Source of the DNA: Porphyra umbilicalis | Lineage: Eukaryota; Rhodophyta; Bangiophyceae; Bangiales; Bangiaceae | NCBI GenBank assembly: GCA_002049455.2 | Contig: KV918772.1 | Location: 62,001 to 126,000 of the forward strand | DNA length: 64,000 nt | Reading direction: 5' to 3' | Shown: piece after piece, positions 56,251 through 64,000 of the stretch | How the letters are laid out: every line of letters begins with the position of its first letter | Numbering within the stretch: the first letter of the stretch is position 1 | The notes under the pieces: generated by a model | The model's input: the letters and a program-made list of their open reading frames with translations, nothing else | Told to the model about the DNA's origin: nothing | The model's database searches: none | Position numbers and translations under genes: made by a program

Positions 56251-57885
56251 TCATCCTCATCTTGACAGGGGCACCTCGTCCGACGTTTCCGGGCACGCTT
56301 GTTGCGCGGGGGGTGCGTCGTTGGCACCCAAGTCGCCAATGAGGGTGGGGAAGACCGCCCACATATTTCGGGTCACCGCGGCGGTGCTGCCTCCAGTGTC
56401 GCTCAGGCTCTTGTAGTCCGCCACCTGACGCAATCCATGGTCAACCTGTGCAGTGGAACGGCGGATGTGAAAAAAACACGCACTTCCGTCACAGTCACAC
56501 AAGAAATTCAGATAAAAGAACAGTCGAAGCCACATAGATTGGCAGAGCAAAGGGTAAGTGCCATGACAGGATGCAGGACACACAAGGACGATCCCTGCAC
56601 CGAGTCATCAACGCTCTCGCCCTTGTGCAAAGCGCATCACACAGAAGAGGCGGCTCTGCTATACTAGCGTTGCGAGAACGTACCATCCAAACAATGCGCG
56701 CGTACGACCACATGCGCGTCTTGAGATACCCGGCTTGGTTGACTGCGGCGTCAACGTAAACCGACCAGAGGCTGCCGAGCTTTGTGAATGCATGCTTGAG
56801 TGCGTGGTTGAGCGCGATCTGACCGTTATGTGTCGCAAAAACCGGTTGTCCTTCAAGCTTGTGCGGCCGTCAGAATTCTGCAGCTTGAAGCTGTGCCCGC
56901 GCGTTCTCTTTCCGCTCTTCTTCCCTGTTTCGAGGATGGCGAAGAAGTTCTTGTGCAGGCCCTTCACCAGCAGCTTGCTGAGCTTGTCCTGCTACCGGGG
57001 CAACACTTACCTGACGAAGCTAAGGATCTTAGTGGGTGTCAGGCCGGTCTTGGCAGTATTTCATGTGGCTAATATCTTCTTCTTTTTGCGCTTATTGGCG
57101 TCAAGGGTGGTCTATGTAAAGCGCTGTGACACCAGCATGGCAATCTGTTAGTCCACATGAATCGTGGTGACGAAGGCGGACGTCTCCCTTGTGCCGCTGA
57201 ACCCGTGCTTTTGGTAGACCTCGCCGAGCTTGTCCTGGGAATATAATGAAAAGAACTGTTCAGCAAGTACAAGAGAAGAGAACACCAGGAGCAGAATCAA
57301 TTCCGGAAGGTCAGTTCGGGCACGACGGAAGGGAAGCGGACGATGGAAGAGAAGGCACACGAACTAGGTCCAGATACTTACAAGTCCTCACTCAAGTAAC
57401 GTCAAAAACGCGCCACGTACCTGCGCGGGAATTGCCCAAGGGGCCTCCACGGGCTGGTCGACGGCGGCCAGGCTGCCTGCAGCCGGCGGCCCCAGACCTG
57501 AATGCTGCGGTTGCGCCTGGCTCAGAGCAGGAAGCTGCGCGTCGCCTCTCGTAGCGCAAGATGTGTTGTATGCAAGCGCCGACGCCGCTGTCGCGAGGAT
57601 ATCGACACTCAAGCAGGCTGCGTTTGCTGACGAAGGAATCTTGGCGATGTCAGCATTGCTGCAAAAGCAGTCGGCCCACATAACGGCCAGAGCGCGACAA
57701 TGCGCCAGAACGACGGCAGCAGTGGTCCCCCGCTCCTCAAAATAGAGCCTGCAGCAGGCCCGAAGTGACAGTAGACCTCTATTTGACAGCGGTTGACATC
57801 TACTCCAACGCGGGTTCGCACGCGCAGAGAGCCAGGCCGGGCACGTGCGGGCAAAGAAAGAGAAAAAAGAAAACAGTCCAATCAC
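56200..57885 (-). pseudogene. Exon-like pieces of one or more unknown genes
   Basis: Minus-strand segments with good splice sites. One exon (to 57421) reads NADIAKIPSSANAACLSVDI and ends GCGCAG before a GTACGTGG donor. A 186-nt intron (57235-57420) ends TATTCCCAG and joins in phase to DKLGEVYQKHGFSGTRETS. Further on, DKLSKLLVKGLHKNFFAILE starts with nearly the same bases. Downstream, an acceptor CACTGCACAG precedes VDHGLRQVADYKSLSDTGG and NMWAVFPTLIGDLGAND (56445-56260), and an acidic tail follows. In-frame stops between the pieces leave the model open. No family is recognised. Confidence 0.35.
57235..57420 (-). other. Intron (candidate)
   Basis: GTACGTGGCG donor, pyrimidine-rich 3' end, TATTCCCAG acceptor, phase 0 on both sides. 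Confidence 0.45.
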
Positions 57886-58264
57886 TCAATCCCAGGGCAC
57901 CGGCTCCAACGCGGCGGTGAGCAGAGCCCCCATTTCAGCCGTGAAGCGGCCGACAACGCACAGGTAGGCGCTTAAGGGGGCCCTGACGCACCGCTTTTGG
58001 GAAAGTGCGCGGCACAGTGGCATTGGCACTGACGCAGTGACCTTGCGTAGCACAGGGCGAAGGTCGTCCTCTCGCCGGTTCAAGCGGAGTTGACTCTGTC
58101 AGTCGGGCGAGAGGGGCGGCCCGGTGCGATGACTACAGAAGTTCTGCCCATGAATTGGGTTTCGAAGGAATATGGCTTAGATGGGAATTACGATTTTGAC
58201 TGATTGGTCGACGGGAGCGCGGCGCTAGCCGCCATGGCGTCCATTTCCTCTACAGCCGCTGCCC
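57886..58264. other. No gene recognised
   Basis: No protein-like frame and no repeat seen. Confidence 0.3.
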
Positions 58265-59480
58265 TTGCTGCCCACCACGGCCGCCACCGCCGCCATCTTC
58301 ATTTGGCGGTCCAAGTGTACCGTAAGAACCCGACGCTGTTTTCAGACGCTTTCGCGCGGCAATAGGCCATCGCTTGCGACACAGAGAGGGGCAAGCCATG
58401 TTGCAGGTCGTCTTGCAGACCGACAGCGCTTCGTATCCCGTGTCCTCTGGGTACCTGTTGGCCGCATGACCTGCCGAAGCGCTGGGATCCGTCGATAGCC
58501 ACTATACAGTGGGAAGCGGCAGCTTCCAGCCGCCCGTCCAGGCCAGCCTATCAGAGAAAACACCAGGTTCCTTCACAGTTCTCTTCTGCCCGTCATCATG
58601 CTCACCATCACGAAAGCGGTACCAAGAAGAACGCGCACGCCATCCGAGCCCACCTAGCATGTGCAACAGCCTCCCTTTGGGGCTGTCTCGAACAAGGCCC
58701 GGAAACATGGCGCGCCTCAGCCCCCACACAAATATCATTAACCTTTGCAGCAGGACCTTGGGCTCCTTCAGGATGGACGGCTCCGCAACCGAAATCTTTG
58801 GCCCCGCAAGAGTGCCGTCGGGCAGCACGCTTGGTCCTTGTCGTCCGTGCCCCTGTTCCTCAGGCGGACCCTGTCTCTGTCGTCTTCATCAGGCCAATAA
58901 GGCTCAGCCTTGGTACGCTTCATCGCTGAAGCTGCTGTGGCTTGCGCAAAAGCAGTAGGTGCCTTGGTTGTGGCGGCCGCCGGGGCGTTCATTTGGCTGG
59001 TGGTGGTGCGAGTCTCGCGACGGGTTGCTCTTGCTTGACCTCAATCTTGGCTTGAGCAATTAGCCGCGCATTTCACCTGTGTGCATTGGCCACCACCTCC
59101 AACCGTTGCATCAAGCCCTGGCTGAGCGGCGGCTTCATGACCCGCACGAATCATGGCTGCGAGGAACGAGCAGGTGACGGTGCACTTTGGTCTTTAGCCG
59201 TGGATGCACTTGAAGACCCGTCGGCGGCCGGCACGCTGCCGCTGGCGGCTGCCCCGCCTCCCTGATGATGCTGCCGTGACCCTCGTTCGCCGTTTGTGCT
59301 GCTGTCATCAGCAGGGAGAACAGCAAGCCGGCGCGCGTCCTCCGCAAGCCACCTATATTCCCTTGTGGGGGGCGGCGACCACAATTCGGGGTCGGTTCGA
59401 AGCGGCAGCAGCGCCGGCACTGAGGAACCTCCTGTCGCCTTTCGATGCGAATGGCGGAGGCGGGATCCACGGCCGGAGCA
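58265..59480 (-). pseudogene. Coding remnant, unknown
   Basis: Minus-strand reading with protein-like stretches: LPLRTDPELWSPPPTREYRW (near 59400), VRVMKPPLSQGLMQRLEVVA (near 59110), KRTKAEPYWPDEDDRDRVRL (near 58900), ISVAEPSILKEPKVLLQRLM (near 58770) and GLQDDLQHGLPLSVSQAMAY (near 58400). They lie in different frames and are separated by several stops, so introns plus decay are likely. No family is recognised. Confidence 0.3.
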
Positions 59481-61160
59481 TTGGCAACGCTACAGCTCAG
59501 CAGGCGAAGCTTGAGACTATTCAGACGTCCACTGAGACATGTAGTCGGCTACAGCCGCATCGGCGACAACACGCAAGGCCTTCGGCGTGCGACCGACGGT
59601 TCCAACCCCACTCCGCGGGGGACTGCCGCTCGTGAAAGCTAATATCCGTGTCGTGGCGCGGCCCGCAGAACGTTTGCAACCCAACGCAGCCCGAGCGCAC
59701 TCCTTGTCCCCGGCGCTCAACCCGGCGCCTCGGCGCGAGACGGACCTCGTCACATGGCGGCCGGTCCTGGGCTCGCGTGGGGAAGGACTGGCGACCAGAG
59801 ACGCTATTCAGACAGGAAGACTGCACAATCTTTGGCACGGTGTGACCGTAAAGTTTGATGGACTCTGAACGCCGCGTCTCCGTGTTCGAATCGACCTTCG
59901 GCTCGGCACGCAACCGCCAGGACGCCCGTGCTGTGGCAATAGCCAAAAGGAACCCCGAAATTCCGCTTCTGATGGGCCTCATGAGCGCATTCCAAACTGT
60001 GCCTAGCCTGTTACGGCACCGGTGCGGCCTGCAGTTTGTAGGCCGCACTAGCCCCTCTGCACGTGCCTCATCAAGCGGGGTTCTGCCCGGTGGCCCTGTG
60101 CTTGTCTGTTGGCCGATTTTTGCTGTAAGGTCATGCTTGAGCGAATGCACTTCCGCTGCTTCAGATCACGGGCACATGAGCTAAGGCCCGGGGTCCACTG
60201 GGGGCGTCTTGGTGGTCCGTCAGGTACACAGAGCGCGCGAAGCGGAATCTGCCATCTGATGACCACTACCAGAGGCTTTCGTGAAGAAATTGCACTCTGA
60301 TATAATGTATAGATACATTCAAATATACTCAAATTCAAACATAGCAAGCCCGATTTTTCATACTCATATCTGAATTGTACAGCACTTAAATGTCTCCAAA
60401 GAGCTTAAACGAAAGTCCAGTGATTTAGCCTGCGTGGGATGCAGGCATCCAACTAACTCAGGAAGCTTCACTTGCCAGGTGCGTCATGATGCTCCAAGTC
60501 GGGACAAAATACGCAGGTACATGTTTGAGAAGTGCTGAACAGTAGTGAGGAATCTCATGTTCGATCGTCGACAGTACGCAGTTGTGACAAACATGGCGCG
60601 TGGACCCCCATGCAAGGCCCACAAGAATCAAAACAAGTATCAAGAGAAAAGGCTGACCAAGATATCAAGATGGACACTCACGCCGAAGCCCCTTGCTTCA
60701 AATTGACCTTGGCACGCTCACTGCTGGTCATTGGCTGGCGTGGGCCGCGTTCACAACCTGCAGCACAACCCACTTCTTATTGTTTCTTGGCAACACGCCT
60801 TGAAAGTGCATCCTGTCGGACATACATGTTTAATAATCCGAAACATTTTGCATAGATTACGTATTCTCATACATATTCTTTGTGTATCGGCTGCGCATAT
60901 GGCACTTCCCCCAAAAATGGACACACCGCCGATCAGGATGCATCGTTCCCACATCGTGCTGTAAGCGATCCTCCTGCATGTGGAGCCAATGACTGTGCCG
61001 CATTTGTGCCCCGGTAAAACTTCTCGCACTCTGATGATCCCCACGCGAGAGGCAGGAAGCCGACAAACGTCACCAAAGGCCTTCTGCTCATGCAAGGAAG
61101 AAAGCCTTCTGTCTGGGGGCATTTCTTTCTTCATCGGCACGATCCGCCGTCGCGCGTCAT
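59481..61160. other. No gene recognised
   Basis: Frames on the two strands conflict and none reads well. AT-rich around 60300-60420. Confidence 0.3.
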
Positions 61161-62460
61161 TTGAGTATGCGTTTTGTGTCCGCCTCTGGCGAATGCGATC
61201 GTCGTCCAGAATTCCTATGGCCTGTTCAGGAGGCAGAATCATCTTTTTTTCGTGTACCGCCGCCACTTTCGCTGTGTGCAATTGGGCCGGCCACTCGTGG
61301 CCACAGAATCTGGGATCGGCCACTGCAGATGACTTCTGGGTCCGCCCCCGCCCCCGCCCTCGCCGCCCACGTCCCCGCCATGGCCGCCGCCGCCCCCGCC
61401 ATGGCCGCCGCCGCCCCCGCCATGGCCGCCGCCGCCCCCGCCATGGCCGCCGCCGCCCCCGCCATGGCCGCCGCCGCCCCCGCCATGGCCGCCCCCGCCC
61501 TGGCCATGGCCGCCCCCGCCCCCGTCCTCGCCGCCCCCGTCCCCGTCCTCGCCGCCCCCGTTCCCACCCTCGCCGCCCCCGCCCCCTCCCTGGCCGCGCC
61601 CGCCCGCGCCGAGGCCGCCCTCGCCCACGCGCCCGCCCTCGCCGCCGCCACCCCCGCCGCCACCGCGGCCGCTTCCGCTTTCGCCGCCCCAGCCCACGCC
61701 GCCACCGCCACCGCCCCCGCCCACGCCATTGCCACCCTCGTCCCCGCCACGCCCGCCTCCGCCCCCGCTTCCCATGCCCTCACCCACGCCGTTGCCGCCG
61801 CCTCCAGCGGCGCCGCCGCAGGCCCCACTTTCTTCGCCCTCGCCGCCGCCGCCGCCACCGCCGCCGCCACCGCCACCACCGACGCGGAAGGCGCGGCGGT
61901 GCGGCGGCTCACAACTGTCGTCCCCGACGCGGCCGCCTCCCTTGCTTTCCGCCTCGACCCCTAGGCGGTGGCGGCCGCGGCGTTGCGGGCGCTCTGGTAT
62001 GCACCGCTGGGGGACCTCGGGCGGGCGTGAGGGGCGTCAGCGGCGTCGGCAGCGATGGAGACGCGGACGGCAGCGGCGGGGGGAATGCCGACGCAGAGGG
62101 GGCGAGGGGGGGACGCCGACGCTGCCGGACCTGGGGAGGGCGCGCCCGGTGCCGCCGTGCGGGCGGGGGAGGCCGCCATCGGCGGCTCGGGAAACGGGGA
62201 CGGCAGCCCGGCGACGGGAGGCGGCCACCGCACGGCCGCCGGCTCTATGGTTGGGGGCGCGACGGCGGGATCGCTGGCACCGGCAGCGGCGGCGCGGCGT
62301 TCGGCCGCCGCCGCCGCCGCCCGCCCGTGGCCCGTCGGCGCGCTGCTGCCGCCGCCGCCGCCCTTCGCCTGTCCCCTTTCTTCTTTTTTTCCGACCACAA
62401 CTCACCTTGCTTTCCGTCCATTTTCTTTTTCCTTCTCTTGTCTTGCTGTTTCTAGGCGTT
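61161..62460 (+). other. GC-rich unit with Ala/Pro-rich coding potential
   Basis: From 61161 an 804-base frame has a unique start (SMRFVSASGECDRRPEFLWP), then Ala/Pro repeats of the type MAAAAPA. The complementary strand is equally open because the tract is GCC-rich, so coding is not shown. A pyrimidine-rich tail ends near 62455. It faces a similar unit at 62800-63630. Confidence 0.35.
61380..61484. repeat. 21-bp minisatellite, 5 perfect copies
   Basis: Unit ATGGCCGCCGCCGCC plus CCCGCC, five exact copies followed by shortened variants to about 61600. In one frame it encodes MAAAAPA heptads. Confidence 0.9.
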
Positions 62461-62799
62461 AACAAAGATCTCTGCTCGCATCTATCGTTACCGCCTCCTC
62501 AGCCTTCGCCGCGGCCATCATCGCCGCCAATTCCGATCGGCTCTCTGCTTTGTGTGCATTTCATCGGCCAGTTGCGCCTCTGCGCCAAGAAAGAACGAAT
62601 ATGTGTTGTGGTTTTATTCTCGCACCCACCCCATTCCGCGCTCTTCTTCCGTGCGGGTCTTTGCTCCCTCTGCCTTATCGTGCTCACGCGCATGGAAGCC
62701 GCCGCCACGATGACCAACATTCTGCGAAGGGGGGAGTGGTCACTTTATCTACGCTAGCCCTCGGCGTCTCGGAGCGAACGCTTGCGGCGAACAGGCAAA

Positions 62800-63630
62800 C
62801 TTTATGTGGCACAAAACTGACAACACAAGAGAGAGAAGAAGTGAAGAGAGCAGAAAAATTAGGGTGAGGCTCAGACGAAAAAAGAAAGACGACAGCGACG
62901 GCGGGAGGGAGCACGAAACAGATGCGGCGTCGGCGACGGCGGGGGCCAAGGCGGGGGTGGCGTCGGCGGGGACGGCGGCAGCCACAGTCGGGGCGGGTGT
63001 GGCGATCGAGGGGAAGCGGGGCGCGATGGTGGGGGCAGCGACGATGGGGGCGGCGACGGCGGGGGCGGGGGCGGCGGCGACGACAGGGGCGGGGGCGGCG
63101 GCGACAACGGGGGCGGGGCGGCGGCGACGACGGGGGCGGGGGCGGCGGCGACAACGGGGGCGGGGCGGCGGCGACAACGGGGGCGGGGGCGGGGCCGCCG
63201 AGAAAGGGAGCCACCAGGGCGGGGGCGAGGACGGCGGCGGCGGGATCGGGGGCTGCCAACACGGTGGCGCTGGCCGGGGCGATTAGGGCGGTGGCGGCGG
63301 CGGTGGCTGCGGGGGCGGCGGCGGAGGAAACGGGGGCGCCGAGCGTGGGGGCGAAGACGGTGACATGAAGGGTGGCGACTGTGAGGGTGGCGACTGTGGG
63401 GGTGGCGATGGTGGGGGTGGCGACGGTGGGGGTGGCGACGGTGGGGGTGGCGACGGTGGGGGTGGCGACGGTGGGAGTGGCGACGGTGGGGGTGGCGACG
63501 GTGGGGGTGGCGACGGTGGGGGTGGCAATCCGCCACCCCTCTTTCCAGCTCATCAGCGGACCGCACGCCACTGGGTGCTTTCTTGAGATCTCGCGTGCGA
63601 AGCTCTGCAGGCAGCACAGCCACACGCGAA
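62800..63630 (-). other. Converging GC-rich unit
   Basis: On the minus strand the order is the same as in 61161-62460: short unique part, repeat tract, then a pyrimidine-rich end (CTTTCTT...TCACC...TTCTCTC spacing) near 62880-62810. It looks like a diverged inverted copy of the other unit. Coding is uncertain. Confidence 0.35.
63371..63520. repeat. 15-bp minisatellite, 10 copies
   Basis: Unit GGTGGCGACGGTGGG, ten head-to-tail copies, the first three and one later copy slightly different. On the minus strand one frame gives repeated TPTVA. Confidence 0.9.
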
Positions 63631-64000
63631 CAGTCCGTCGGCCATAAAATTTGGCAGAAATATCTGTACAGCCGCAGATTATGTGTGTTCTGTGTTAGGT
63701 CGAGGAGTAGGACGATCGATGAGATGCTCATCGAGTATCCTGCTGCGCCACCTTGGAGGCGTTTTCTGTTCTGTGCCAAGTCCATTGGTGGCCCCCGTCG
63801 CCGACGGCCCATCCCACGACGTCTCGCTCGACTTTGCGCCGCTCGAGAGGGTGTGACGTGGGCTGTCGCAGTGTGCAGGCAGAGGGGGGTGCCTTGAACA
63901 GTCGGAGAACGGAACGGCGGTCCACTGCTGAATAATCCAGGAGATCGACACTCGCGACGCCCACGACACGAGGCACACGACCAAGGAGAAATCGATGCTC
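63631..64000. other. No gene recognised
   Basis: Nothing I can support up to the window edge. Confidence 0.3.

Noticed and set aside
56989-57010. 22-nt intron with a consensus GTAAGT donor
   Set aside because: Shorter than known spliceosomal introns outside a few special lineages; a different acceptor or chance is more likely.
62684-63812. Two 313-codon minus-strand ORFs as real proteins
   Set aside because: They overlap in different frames of the same minisatellite, so at most one could be real and neither has a natural start.

Overview
The window looks like a piece of a GC-rich, repeat-dense eukaryotic nuclear genome, probably from an alga or another protist. The evidence is two nearly complete Ty1/copia retrotransposons, two Ty3/gypsy retrotransposons with chromodomain-type tails, eukaryotic DNA transposons (Tnp2/CACTA-type, Plavaka-type, hAT and a PIF/Harbinger-like MITE), short GT-AG introns of 37-190 nt in the few gene-like stretches, and long GC-rich minisatellites. 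There is no bacterial operon structure and I found no rRNA or canonical tRNA gene. The species cannot be fixed from this sequence alone.

Layout. 1-5.1 kb: a decayed multi-exon minus-strand gene (1.4-3.2 kb) and a small minus-strand hypothetical gene (4.0-4.5 kb). 5.1-9 kb: a tRNA-like T-arm and a decayed Tnp2 transposase on the minus strand. 8.9-15 kb: plus-strand gene pieces with introns, including a Plavaka-type transposase relic (11.3-12.5 kb) and an intact 241-codon orphan (13.7-14.4 kb). 15-18.8 kb: little coding evidence and GC-rich minisatellites. 18.9-21 kb: an Ala/Pro/Gly-rich ORF pair of unknown origin (possibly a fossil of a dsRNA virus), cut by copia element 1.

20.98-52.8 kb is a nest of mobile elements. 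Copia 1 (20982-25939) has 418-bp LTRs and a 5-bp target duplication. Gypsy B (about 26.07-33.9 kb) carries a 328-bp TRIM element (29964-30291). Gypsy C (about 34.3-48.7 kb) has been split twice, by a 2.2-kb hAT element (34884-37092, 8-bp target duplication) and by copia 2 (39200-45057, 400-bp LTRs). The 5' end of gypsy C and its flank are repeated as a 2.28-kb inverted duplication (46943-49223 and 50538-52814) around a 1.3-kb spacer that holds a 552-bp MITE.

52.8-60 kb has minus-strand exon-like remnants of unknown genes. 61.2-63.6 kb has two converging, low-complexity GC-rich units with 21-bp and 15-bp minisatellites.

How the parts relate: copia 1, copia 2 and the TRIM share a primer-binding site that matches the anticodon arm of initiator tRNA-Met, which points to half-tRNA priming and suggests that the TRIM is mobilised by copia machinery. 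LTR divergence (about 1.7% in copia 1, 3.8% in copia 2, 12% in the TRIM) gives a relative order of insertion. I see no clearly intact conserved host gene.
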